A stretch of 13,868 nucleotides of DNA from an uncultured Clostridia bacterium (GCA_934463455.1 CAKSJU010000055.1:1-13868); one strand, 5' to 3'; shown: positions 1 through 6,758, counted from the first letter of the stretch. A program made the numbers and translations. Notes: generated from the letters alone by a model not told the origin.

Positions 1-35
1 GGGATTGTCCTATTTCAGAGAGGAAAGATAATAAA

Positions 36-72
36 AAAACCGATAAGGATTTTCATTCCTTGTCGGTTTTCT
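36..72. terminator. Probable bidirectional terminator
   Basis: Arms at 36-49 and 57-70 pair over 14 positions with one G-T wobble, around a 7-nt loop. An A-run lies on the left and a T-run on the right, so it could end transcripts from either side. It probably closes a gene lying left of the window. Confidence 0.7.
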
Positions 73-134
73 TCTTATATAATATAACCGTTCCATGCGT
101 TTGTTTATTTTCTCCCATGAATCAACATCTCCAT

Positions 135-190
135 GTAGGGGACGATGCCCACATCATCCCGAAAAATCCCCGGCAAAAATATACGTTTTA
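135..190. repeat. Intergenic repeat, copy A
   Basis: The 16-mer GTAGGGGACGATGCCC at 135-150 recurs exactly at 585-600. After it both copies continue with a similar AAAATCCCC, GCAAAA, ATATA pattern. In this copy GGGACGATG is followed by CATCATCCC, an imperfect hairpin. This looks like a member of a dispersed intergenic repeat family. Genome-wide copy number cannot be seen here. Confidence 0.5.
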
Positions 191-241
191 TTCATAATAT
201 GTTCACTCATTCAAAAAAAGTGACTGCGTTTTCACTTACAA

Positions 242-270
242 TTGACTTTATACACAAATTATGGTATAAT
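242..270 (+). promoter_or_regulatory. SigA-type promoter of the small toxin-like RNA
   Basis: TTGACT at 242-247 is followed after 17 nt by TATAAT at 265-270. The TG one base upstream of the -10 box makes it an extended -10 element. Transcription should start near 277, just before GCAAGAG at 281. Confidence 0.8.
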
Positions 271-335
271 GTTGTTTGTAGCAAGAGTGAAACGGCGGCG
301 GTTGTTTCCGACACCTACCGGAAGGAGGTGTTGTT

Positions 336-398
336 ATGGAAGAAATAATTTCATTTACATTGTTGATTTTGATAATTATTATCTACATAAAGAAATAA
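336..398 (+). CDS. 20-aa hydrophobic membrane peptide, type I toxin-like
   Basis: The peptide begins MEEIISFTLL and ends YIKK. It has two acidic residues near the N-terminus, about 15 mainly Ile/Leu residues that could form one membrane helix (residues 4-18), and a KK C-terminus. A near-perfect GGAAGGAGGTG ribosome binding site at 320-330 supports translation from ATG 336, but it lies in a hairpin (311-331). Short hydrophobic peptides with a converging antisense RNA are typical of type I toxin-antitoxin systems such as Fst, TxpA and the putative holin-like toxins. At 20 aa it is shorter than the usual ~30 aa of those families, so it may be truncated or a different family. Toxicity is inferred, not shown. 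Confidence 0.6.
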   Translation: MEEIISFTLLILIIIIYIKK

Positions 399-479
399 CC
401 GCCTATCTCCGCAATAGATAGACGGTTTTAAAAATTAAACTGTTTTTGCGGAAACAACTGATGTCATTTCCTCTTGCTA
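395..479 (-). ncRNA. Antisense RNA, candidate antitoxin
   Basis: This inferred RNA runs leftward from the promoter at 485-513 and ends at the shared hairpin 397-427, so it overlaps the 3' end of the peptide mRNA. Its 5' region (GCAAGAG, then GTTGTTTCCG) copies the 5' region of the opposing RNA in the same sense. The base pairing between the two RNAs is therefore mostly at their 3' ends. It also contains a 10-codon reading frame at 467-435 (MTSVVSAKTV) preceded by AGAGGA, possibly translated. The RNA is inferred from promoter and terminator structure only. Confidence 0.55.
397..429. terminator. Shared bidirectional terminator of the toxin-like module
   Basis: Arms 397-408 and 416-427 are complementary at 11 of 12 positions. 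The exception is C-A when read on the plus strand and G-U on the minus strand, so the hairpin is slightly better for the antisense RNA. A T-run follows on the plus side and a U-rich stretch follows on the minus side. The left arm begins inside the peptide's stop codon. Confidence 0.75.
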
Positions 480-484
480 TGTTT

Positions 485-513
485 ATATTATCACAAACAT
501 TATAATCTGTCAA
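485..513 (-). promoter_or_regulatory. SigA-type promoter of the antisense RNA
   Basis: Read on the minus strand, TTGACA (513-508) is followed after 17 nt by TAATAT (490-485). The start point should be near 478, right at the GCAAGAG element. Confidence 0.8.
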
Positions 514-584
514 TAGTTTTATAAAATTTGTTTGATATGTGGGCACCCGAACAAACAGCCCATCAGAATATGTACAAAAAATCC

Positions 585-640
585 GTAGGGGACGATGCCC
601 GCAAAATCCCCGCAAAATATATCTTTCGCTCTATGCAAAA
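585..640. repeat. Intergenic repeat, copy B
   Basis: This is the second copy of the 16-mer found at 135-150, here at 585-600. It is followed by a shortened version of the same A/C-rich continuation, and the hairpin right arm is missing. Copies A and B are in direct orientation and bracket the toxin-like module. The stretch 514-758 shows nothing else I can identify; its short reading frames look non-coding. Confidence 0.5.
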
Positions 641-758
641 AAATCCCCTCTTTCATATTCTTCCCGTACAGATTATGCAAATTATCCAATAAATCGATAC
701 CCAATCCCCGAAAAAAATAAAAAATCATAGAAGAATGTATAAACTGCACGAAAACCTA

Positions 759-787
759 TTGACAATATCCGAAAAACCGTGTAAAAT
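759..787 (+). promoter_or_regulatory. Upstream promoter ahead of the SLH gene
   Basis: TTGACA (759-764), a 17-nt spacer and TAAAAT (782-787) make a good SigA promoter. It lies about 190 bp upstream of the main SLH promoter, so it could give a long-leader transcript or a short RNA. The DNA just after it (795-830) is a GC-rich patch able to form a bulged hairpin. Inverted repeats at 844-853/898-907 and 917-923/931-937 follow before the next promoter. Confidence 0.5.
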
Positions 788-946
788 AAATAATGGCTGT
801 AAGTCGCCGGACGCGGCTTGCGGTCGGCTGACAGTGTAAACTATTATACAAAATGTTACTTACATATTGCCTTTTTAAAGGAAAATTACAGTGATATTTT
901 TGTATAACAGCAATTTTACAGTTATATTACAACTGTAGAAAGTGCA

Positions 947-976
947 TTGACTTTTCACCTTGTTTAGTGGTATAAT
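947..976 (+). promoter_or_regulatory. Main promoter of the SLH-protein gene
   Basis: TTGACT (947-952) is separated by 18 nt from a perfect TATAAT (971-976). The start should be near 983, giving a leader of about 117 nt. A 7-bp dyad (917-923/931-937) sits immediately upstream of the -35 box and could bind a regulator. Confidence 0.7.
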
Positions 977-984
977 CAGTGCAT

Positions 985-1070
985 AGTTAAGATATCACGC
1001 ATATCTTAACGAGTCAACGTATCGGTGTGTTGGAAAGGGGCACAGCGAACGAAAAGAAACGCCCCTTTCA
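985..1070 (+). promoter_or_regulatory. Two-hairpin 5' untranslated leader of the SLH mRNA
   Basis: A perfect 10-bp stem (986-995/1001-1010, 5-nt loop) would lie at the very 5' end of the transcript. A second stem (1033-1041/1061-1069, 9 bp, extendable past one bulged G to 1028-1072) follows. An A-rich unstructured stretch then leads to the AGGGAGG site at 1083-1089. There is no U-run after the second stem, so it is not a terminator. A role in mRNA stability is an inference from the position of the stems. Confidence 0.55.
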
Positions 1071-1099
1071 ACAAAAAAATAAAGGGAGGATTTGAGAGT

Positions 1100-4000
1100 A
1101 TGAAAAAGAATCTCAAAAAAGTAATTTCTGCTGTTATTGCTTTGGCTCTTTCAGTATCTTCGGTTGCTATGGCAGCTCCTAGCTTTACTGACGTGGCAGA
1201 TACAGCAGCTAATGCGGACGCGATTAACACTCTCGCTGCATTGGGCGTTATCAAGGGTTATGATGACGGTACATTCAAACCCGACAATAACATTACAAGA
1301 GCAGAAGTAGCAACTATGGTTGTTGCGGCTCTTAACAGAACAGCGGACGCTGAAGGTGCTAAAGGCACAACAAAATTCGCTGATGTTAACACAGACGCTA
1401 AAGCATGGGCTTCGGGCTTTGTTAATATCGGTGTAGCTGAAAAGTACATCTCGGGTTACGAAGATGGCACATTCAAACCGGACAACAATGTTACATATGC
1501 TGAAATGGTATCAATGTTGGTTCGTATGGTAGGTTACGGCAACTACGCTGAGTATCTCGGCGGATGGCCTAACGGTTACCTTTCGGTAGGTAACGACAAA
1601 GGTATCACAAAGGGCGTTTCTGCTGCTCAGGATACCGCTGTAACAAGAGCACAGGTTGCTCAGATGATTTACAACTCAATCGTTGATGTTTGCAAAGTTT
1701 CTTCTTCGAGCTTTACAACAACAACAGACGGTAAGATTGTTCCTTCTATGACTATCATGGATGGTAACCAGAACAACACACGTAAAGCTTCTGATTATCA
1801 GACAATCTTGACAGAGAAGTTTGACGCATACTATGTAGAAGGTTATGTAAGTGCTACAGCTAAATCAGCCGGTCTTAACACTTACAAAGCTGATGAAGTT
1901 CAGTTCACTTTCAACTATGCTGAAAACTACAACGATGAGAAATACTTGCTTAAGAACGGTACTGTAAACGGTAACACAGCTGCTGGTGCTGCTACTGCTT
2001 TCACAGACAAAGTTAAAGTTGGCACAACTGCTGCTGCTGATTATCTTAACACATATGCTTCGGCTATCGTTAAGGTAGACGATGATGAAGCTACTTTCGT
2101 AAGCTTTATCCCGTCAGGCAAGAACAACACTGTTAAATTTGCTGCTAATTTGTATGAAGAGACAACGGTTGCATTTGCTGCAGACGGTACGGTTGCTGCT
2201 GGCAGTGAGGCTCCTTCAATCAGCTTCAATCAGACAAAGGACGCTTCTAAGGCTACAAAGTATAACCTTGCAGCTGATAGTACTGACAAAATGAAAGCAG
2301 ATGTTACCATGTATGTAAACGGCAAGTTTGTTCCTTTCAACAAAGCTAACTTTGAAACATACATTGTAAACAATACAGCAGGTGAAGTTGAACTTGTTGA
2401 CAGATACACAGTTGGTAACTCAGCTGATAACAAGTACGAAATCATCAACGTAACATACTATGCTACAGCTAAAGTTGGTCAGCTCAATATAGCTAACAAG
2501 GGCAGAGTTACATTCAGCAAAGTTTTCGGACAGAACACAAGCACATACCTCAACCTTGACGAAGAGGATGAAGATGTTGCATTTGACATCTATTTCAACG
2601 GCGAAGCAATCAAACCTTCCGCTTTGCAGATAGACGATATTCTTTCAGTTGAATATGATGTAAACCAAAACTCATGGAATGATTCTGACTTCTATACAAT
2701 CTATGTATCGAGAGATACAGCTGAAGGTAAGTACACAGGTGAGAACACAGGTGACGAAACCTTTACTGTAGGCGGAAAAGATTATGAGTACGTTGAAGGC
2801 TTCGCAGCAGGTCAAAATGCTATGAAACTTTCTTACGAGTACACTGTATCTTTGGACGCATTCGGCAGAATCTTCGATGTACAGGTATTGACATCGGCTG
2901 CTAAATATGCACTTCTTGACAGATACTACAACAGAAGCTCGGGCGATGACTACTATTCGGCAATCCTCTACACAATGGACGGAACAACCAAAATAGGCGA
3001 AGTTGATTTGAGTGCTGCTGCTGTAAGAGCGGGAGTCGCTGCTAAAGCCGGTACAACATATACTTCAGCTACAACAGATTCTGAAGTAGAAAAAGACTTA
3101 ATGAAGTTGGTTTACAAAGACACAAATGGTATTGCTGGAATTCAAGCAGATGAACAGAAGAATGAAAACAAAACAAATATTGAAGAACGTGTAGTTTCTT
3201 ACAAGCTTTCTTCAACAACAGGCAAAATCACATCTTTGGAATTCATGCCGGCAGTTTATACAACAACAGCTGCAACTTCTAACTACAAAGCAAGCAAGAT
3301 GACCTTGGGCTCAATCAAGATGAATGACGCTACAAAGATCTTTGACGCTACAGATTATGACGAAGGCACAAAAGATGCAACATATTCTAACCTTTCTGTA
3401 ACATCTCCTTCAGTATTGGTAGATGACAACGGTTACGACGCATTCTGCTTCGGTGAAATCAACAAATCGGATAAAACATATCCGTTGGTAATCATCACAG
3501 GTGCAGGCGGAGCTTACTCTTCATCTTCAATGTTCGCTGTTTTGACAGAGAAACCGGGAGACGCTACAACTGAAGCTGGCGACGAAGTTAAGAGAGCTAA
3601 AGCTTTCTATGGCAACGAAGAAATTTCTTTGGACTTCGACTCTGATACAAAGGGTTATGATGCAACAGGTGCAACATTTAACTATGAAAACTTGAAGAAA
3701 GGCGATGTAATCGTTATTTCTAAGAGTGGTAACAACACTGTTAAGACATTTGATATAATCGCAACAGCTGCATCTCTCGGTATCAACGAGGCTGCTTGGA
3801 GCGGCATGTCGAATGAAGCTCAGAGTGAAGCATTTATGGACACTGCATTTGCTCAGACAACACCGTATAACTTCACATCTACAACAAGAGCCGGTGAATT
3901 CAACAACTGGACAGGTAAATGGGTAAATGGTGGTTCAGGCGCATTGTCAGACGCAGCAAGTGAAGTTCAGTACGATAAAGAAGTAACCCGTGTAGTATTT

Positions 4001-4459
4001 GGTCCTGTAATTGAGTCTTCTTCAACAGGCTTCACACTCGGATCAATCGGTACTGCATCAGGTGTAGCTCTTGCTCCGTACAACTCAAGCGTTAAGATGG
4101 ATAGCCCGTATAACGGTATCTTTACAGATACAACGGCTGCTACCGGTACACTTGGTTCAACAATCGATATCGATACAGACGGAACAAAGACAAACGTATA
4201 CGTTTATGACTTCAGCAGCAACATGAGCTCTAAGTCAAGATTGACTAAGGACGGCGTTGTATCAACAGGCTGCACAGATTACTATACAGCTAACGTTGGT
4301 AAGTTCTATCCGTGGAACTACACAGATAGCACAGCTACTACGGCAAACCCGAAATTGGCTAAGCAGACAATCCAGAACAACGTATCGTTCGCACTTGTAA
4401 GAATGGTTGACGGTGAAGCAAGAGATGTATTGCTCATCACACCGACAAACGTTAAATAA
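1100..4459 (+). CDS. SLH-domain secreted surface protein, probable S-layer protein
   Basis: The product is 1119 aa. Residues 1-26 are a signal peptide (KK-rich start, hydrophobic core, AMA-A cleavage region). Three SLH repeats follow: about 27-80 (GYDDGTFKPDNNITRAEV), 92-146 (GYEDGTFKPDNNVTYAEM) and a degenerate third at 150-200 (TRAQVAQMIYNS). SLH domains attach proteins to pyruvylated secondary cell-wall polymers. The remaining ~900 residues are rich in Thr, Ala, Asn, Asp and Tyr, with almost no Cys, and match no domain I recognise. An in-frame ATG exists at 1025, but ATG 1100 has the AGGGAGG site and a clean signal peptide, so it is chosen. The gene is monocistronic, with a strong promoter, a structured leader and its own terminator. 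Codon use looks strongly biased, fitting high expression. It is a likely S-layer or major surface protein; enzymatic function cannot be excluded. Confidence 0.92.
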   Translation: MKKNLKKVISAVIALALSVSSVAMAAPSFTDVADTAANADAINTLAALGVIKGYDDGTFKPDNNITRAEVATMVVAALNRTADAEGAKGTTKFADVNTDAKAWASGFVNIGVAEKYISGYEDGTFKPDNNVTYAEMVSMLVRMVGYGNYAEYLGGWPNGYLSVGNDKGITKGVSAAQDTAVTRAQVAQMIYNSIVDVCKVSSSSFTTTTDGKIVPSMTIMDGNQNNTRKASDYQTILTEKFDAYYVEGYVSATAKSAGLNTYKADEVQFTFNYAENYNDEKYLLKNGTVNGNTAAGAATAFTDKVKVGTTAAADYLNTYASAIVKVDDDEATFVSFIPSGKNNTVKFAANLYEETTVAFAADGTVAAGSEAPSISFNQTKDASKATKYNLAADSTDKMKADVTMYVNGKFVPFNKANFETYIVNNTAGEVELVDRYTVGNSADNKYEIINVTYYATAKVGQLNIANKGRVTFSKVFGQNTSTYLNLDEEDEDVAFDIYFNGEAIKPSALQIDDILSVEYDVNQNSWNDSDFYTIYVSRDTAEGKYTGENTGDETFTVGGKDYEYVEGFAAGQNAMKLSYEYTVSLDAFGRIFDVQVLTSAAKYALLDRYYNRSSGDDYYSAILYTMDGTTKIGEVDLSAAAVRAGVAAKAGTTYTSATTDSEVEKDLMKLVYKDTNGIAGIQADEQKNENKTNIEERVVSYKLSSTTGKITSLEFMPAVYTTTAATSNYKASKMTLGSIKMNDATKIFDATDYDEGTKDATYSNLSVTSPSVLVDDNGYDAFCFGEINKSDKTYPLVIITGAGGAYSSSSMFAVLTEKPGDATTEAGDEVKRAKAFYGNEEISLDFDSDTKGYDATGATFNYENLKKGDVIVISKSGNNTVKTFDIIATAASLGINEAAWSGMSNEAQSEAFMDTAFAQTTPYNFTSTTRAGEFNNWTGKWVNGGSGALSDAASEVQYDKEVTRVVFGPVIESSSTGFTLGSIGTASGVALAPYNSSVKMDSPYNGIFTDTTAATGTLGSTIDIDTDGTKTNVYVYDFSSNMSSKSRLTKDGVVSTGCTDYYTANVGKFYPWNYTDSTATTANPKLAKQTIQNNVSFALVRMVDGEARDVLLITPTNVK

Positions 4460-4484
4460 TTAATGCGATTGTAAATTGCATACG

Positions 4485-4516
4485 AAAAAAGGAAGTCGAA
4501 AGACTTCCTTTTTTTT
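4485..4516 (+). terminator. Terminator of the SLH gene
   Basis: The stem (4485-4497/4502-4514) closes on a GAAA tetraloop and is followed by T residues. It is a textbook intrinsic terminator 25 bp after the stop codon, and the A-run on the left makes it potentially bidirectional. Confidence 0.9.
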
Positions 4517-4563
4517 GGCGGCTCTTTGTCAATAGTTGGGGTAAAATCCTATACAGAAATTTT

Positions 4564-4590
4564 GAGGTAGCTTTATGCTGCCTCTTTTTC
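4564..4590 (+). terminator. Second hairpin with T-tail
   Basis: GAGGTAGC (4564-4571) pairs with GCTGCCTC (4577-4584) with one G-T wobble and is followed by TTTTTC. It resembles an intrinsic terminator, but no gene between 4517 and 4563 needs it. It could be a backup terminator or a remnant of a lost element. Confidence 0.5.
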
Positions 4591-4626
4591 TTATGCATTA
4601 CGTTTTTTATTTGTATTCCATGATTT

Positions 4627-4718
4627 CGTATGTGCGACCCTGCCTGGTCACCGAATAAATTATTTTCTCATTATTTGATGTATCCTCGTATGTGCGACCC
4701 TATAGGGTCGCACATACG
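4627..4718. repeat. Palindromic intergenic repeat, one full and one partial copy
   Basis: A perfect 32-bp palindrome occupies 4687-4718 (half-site CGTATGTGCGACCCTA). The first 15 bases of the same unit recur at 4627-4641, followed by a decayed right half. The unit has no coding potential and resembles short dispersed palindromic repeats of gut Clostridia. The rest of 4591-4784 shows no gene. Confidence 0.6.
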
Positions 4719-4784
4719 GATATCAAACAAATTCCGCTGTTTGCATGCACACTCAAATATGAAGACATAAATACTTTACAACAC

Positions 4785-4834
4785 AAAAAAGTTAGACACA
4801 TCATAGGAAAAAATCCTAAAATGATGTGTCTAAC
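4785..4834 (-). terminator. Terminator of the NifU-like/GGGtGRT operon
   Basis: A 14-bp perfect stem (4791-4804/4821-4834) with an inner AGGA/TCCT pairing is followed, on the minus strand, by six U residues (4790-4785). It lies about 40 bp past the stop of the GGGtGRT gene. Confidence 0.85.
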
Positions 4835-4874
4835 ATTAAATTTTTAAATATTCACTTCAAATAGCCGTGAAAGC

Positions 4875-5876
4875 TTATTTATTCATAGCTTCCTCAACAG
4901 CAACAGCAACAGCAACCGTAGCACCGACCATCGGGTTATTACCCATTCCAATCAAGCCCATCATTTCTACGTGAGCCGGAACGGAGGAAGATCCTGCGAA
5001 CTGTGCGTCGGAGTGCATTCTTCCCATGGTATCTGTCATTCCGTAGGAAGCGGGACCGGCAGCCATATTATCCGGATGAAGCGTACGGCCTGTACCTCCG
5101 CCCGAAGCAACAGAGAAATATTTTTTGCCTTGTTCGATACATTCTTTTTTGTATGTACCGGCAACAGGGTGCTGGAATCTTGTCGGGTTGGTTGAGTTAC
5201 CTGTTATAGAAACATCAACGCCCTCCAAGTGCATAATTGCAACACCTTCACGAACATCGTCTGCACCATAGCAGCGAACTTTTGCTCTTTCGCCTTTTGA
5301 ATATGCAATTTCTTTAACGATAGTAACTTTACCGGTGTAATAGTCAAACTTTGTTTGAACATATGTAAAGCCGTTAATTCTCGAAATAACCTGTGCAGCA
5401 TCTTTACCGAGACCGTTAAGGATAACTTTTAAATCTTCTTTTCTTGCTTTGTTTGCACTCTTAGCCAAACCGATAGCACCCTCTGCTGCTGCAAAGGATT
5501 CATGTCCTGCCAAAAATGCAAAGCATTTTGTTTCATCTCTCAAAAGCATAGCACCGAGGTTTCCGTGACCGAGTCCAACTTTTCTGTCATCGGCAACCGA
5601 GCCGGGGATACAGAATGACTGCAAGCCAAGACCGATTTTTTCGGCAGCTTCGGCAGCCTTTGTAACTCCGTCTTTGATTGCGATTGCAGCACCTACAGTG
5701 TAAGCCCAGCATGCATTTTCAAAACAAATCGGCTGAATTTCTTTTACCATATTATATACGTCAAGACCTTTATCGTCACAAATTTTCTTTGCTTCTTCGA
5801 TTGAGGAGATACCGTGCTTTTTAAGTTCAGCGTTGATTTGGTCAATTCTTCTTTCATAACTTTCAAATAATGCCAT
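4875..5876 (-). CDS. GGGtGRT protein, conserved anaerobe protein of unknown function
   Basis: The 333-aa product carries the signature GGGTGRT at residues 259-265, which names the GGGtGRT family (PF14057 as I recall it). Other likely conserved stretches are QPICFENACWAY (49-60), SFCIPGSVADDRKVGLGHGN (87-106), LAGHESFAAAEGA (122-134) and MHSDAQFAGSSSVPAHVEMM (287-306). Cys residues at 33, 51, 56, 89, 118, 202 and 246 and several His could bind metal or a cofactor. There is no signal peptide or membrane segment, so it is probably cytoplasmic. AGGGAGG precedes the ATG. It starts 21 bp after the NifU-like gene, so the two are cotranscribed, which suggests iron-sulfur or redox chemistry. I know of no established reaction for this family. 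Confidence 0.9.
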   Translation of the reverse strand: MALFESYERRIDQINAELKKHGISSIEEAKKICDDKGLDVYNMVKEIQPICFENACWAYTVGAAIAIKDGVTKAAEAAEKIGLGLQSFCIPGSVADDRKVGLGHGNLGAMLLRDETKCFAFLAGHESFAAAEGAIGLAKSANKARKEDLKVILNGLGKDAAQVISRINGFTYVQTKFDYYTGKVTIVKEIAYSKGERAKVRCYGADDVREGVAIMHLEGVDVSITGNSTNPTRFQHPVAGTYKKECIEQGKKYFSVASGGGTGRTLHPDNMAAGPASYGMTDTMGRMHSDAQFAGSSSVPAHVEMMGLIGMGNNPMVGATVAVAVAVEEAMNK

Positions 5877-5897
5877 TTTTCTTTACCTCCCTAACAA

Positions 5898-6590
5898 TTA
5901 TTCGTGACGCGGGTCAATGAGCTTAACCGCATCGTCTACTCTTCCGTACTGGCCGCTTGCTTTTTTCAAAGCTTCGTTAGCGTCTGTACCGTTTTTAATC
6001 ATTTCCATCATTTTGCCGAGGTGAACGAATTTATATCCGATAATCTGATCGTCTTCGTCAACAGCAAGCTTTGTGATATAGCCTTCTGCAAGTTCTAAGT
6101 ATCTCGGACCTTTTTCCAATGTAGCATATGTAGTTCCGACCTGTGAACGAAGCCCTTTTCCCAAGTCTTCGAGACCTGCGCCTATCGGCAGACCGTCCTC
6201 GGAAAAAGCTGTTTGTGTACGGCCGTATACGATTTGCAGGAACAATTCTCTCATAGCTGTGTTTATAGCATCACAGACTAAGTCTGAATTAAGAGCTTCC
6301 AAAATTGTTTTGCCCACAAGAATTTCCGAAGCCATAGCAGCCGAATGGGTCATGCCCGAGCAGCCTACGGTTTCAACGAGAGCCTCTTGAATTATGCCCT
6401 CTTTTACGTTAAGAGTCAGCTTACATGTACCTTGCTGCGGTGCACACCAGCCGATACCGTGCGTCAAACCCGAAATGTCTTTAATTTCCTTTGCCTGTGT
6501 CCATTTTCCCTCTTGCGGAATAGGTGCGGGACCATGATTTACGCCTTTTGCAAGCGGACACATAGCTTCTACTTCGCTTGAATACTTCAT
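5898..6590 (-). CDS. NifU-like iron-sulfur scaffold-type protein
   Basis: This 230-aa protein matches the NifU/IscU N-terminal fold. The region KLTLNVKEGIIQEALVETVG then C77, and ASEILVGKTILEAL (87-100), align with the IscU segment holding the second cluster ligand and its KTVEEAL helix. C49 and C56 lie near the position of the first ligand. The third canonical Cys has no obvious counterpart: the matching region (about 148-160) has none, and C106 is elsewhere. The C-terminal ~80 residues extend beyond a minimal IscU. It may therefore be a specialised scaffold or carrier rather than a housekeeping IscU. It has a clear AAAGGAG site, its own promoter, and the GGGtGRT gene directly downstream. 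Confidence 0.85.
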   Translation of the reverse strand: MKYSSEVEAMCPLAKGVNHGPAPIPQEGKWTQAKEIKDISGLTHGIGWCAPQQGTCKLTLNVKEGIIQEALVETVGCSGMTHSAAMASEILVGKTILEALNSDLVCDAINTAMRELFLQIVYGRTQTAFSEDGLPIGAGLEDLGKGLRSQVGTTYATLEKGPRYLELAEGYITKLAVDEDDQIIGYKFVHLGKMMEMIKNGTDANEALKKASGQYGRVDDAVKLIDPRHE

Positions 6591-6619
6591 ATTCTGTATT
6601 CTCCTTTCAAAATATTTGT

Positions 6620-6636
6620 ATTTTGTATTACAAAAT
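6620..6636. promoter_or_regulatory. Palindrome in the leader, possible operator
   Basis: ATTTTGT-ATT-ACAAAAT is a perfect 7-bp inverted repeat around 3 bp. It lies roughly 12-30 nt downstream of the predicted start of the NifU-like transcript. A DNA-binding regulator is possible; no known regulator site is recognised. Confidence 0.35.
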
Positions 6637-6654
6637 TATTATCATACATAGTAT

Positions 6655-6683
6655 ATTATATCAGTTTTTTCGACATTTTGCAA
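6655..6683 (-). promoter_or_regulatory. Promoter of the NifU-like/GGGtGRT operon
   Basis: On the minus strand TTGCAA (6683-6678), a 17-nt spacer and TATAAT (6660-6655) form a good SigA promoter. The leader is about 55 nt. Confidence 0.75.
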
Positions 6684-6758
6684 TACTTTAAATAACAAAA
6701 ATCCGAACATTAATATATATTTTTTTGTAAAATGTGAATTATTCCCATTAAGTGGTAT

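Larger units (their letters stand above)
277..430 (+). ncRNA. Toxin-type mRNA of a type I TA-like module
   Basis: This is the inferred transcript, from the promoter at 242-270 to the terminator at 397-429. Its 5' part holds GCAAGAG (281-287) and GTTGTTTCCG (301-310), both repeated in inverted orientation at 471-477 and 449-458, which is the 5' part of the opposing RNA. ACACCT (311-316) pairs perfectly with AGGTGT (326-331), enclosing the ribosome binding site of the peptide at 336, so translation is probably restrained. Boundaries are inferred from promoter and terminator positions only. Confidence 0.6.

Noticed and set aside
145..348. 67-aa reading frame overlapping the toxin-like promoter and ribosome binding site.
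   Set aside because: It starts inside the repeat, has no ribosome binding site and crosses the promoter and leader of the better-supported small peptide.
793..831. Possible leaderless 12-codon peptide (MAVSRRTRLAVG) right at the start point of the 759-787 promoter.
   Set aside because: No ribosome binding site, very short, and the same bases form a GC-rich hairpin; not enough evidence.
4517..4563. Sequence between two hairpins (TTTGTCAATAGTTGGGG) looked like the end of an insertion sequence.
   Set aside because: No matching opposite end, target duplication or transposase fragment found in the window.
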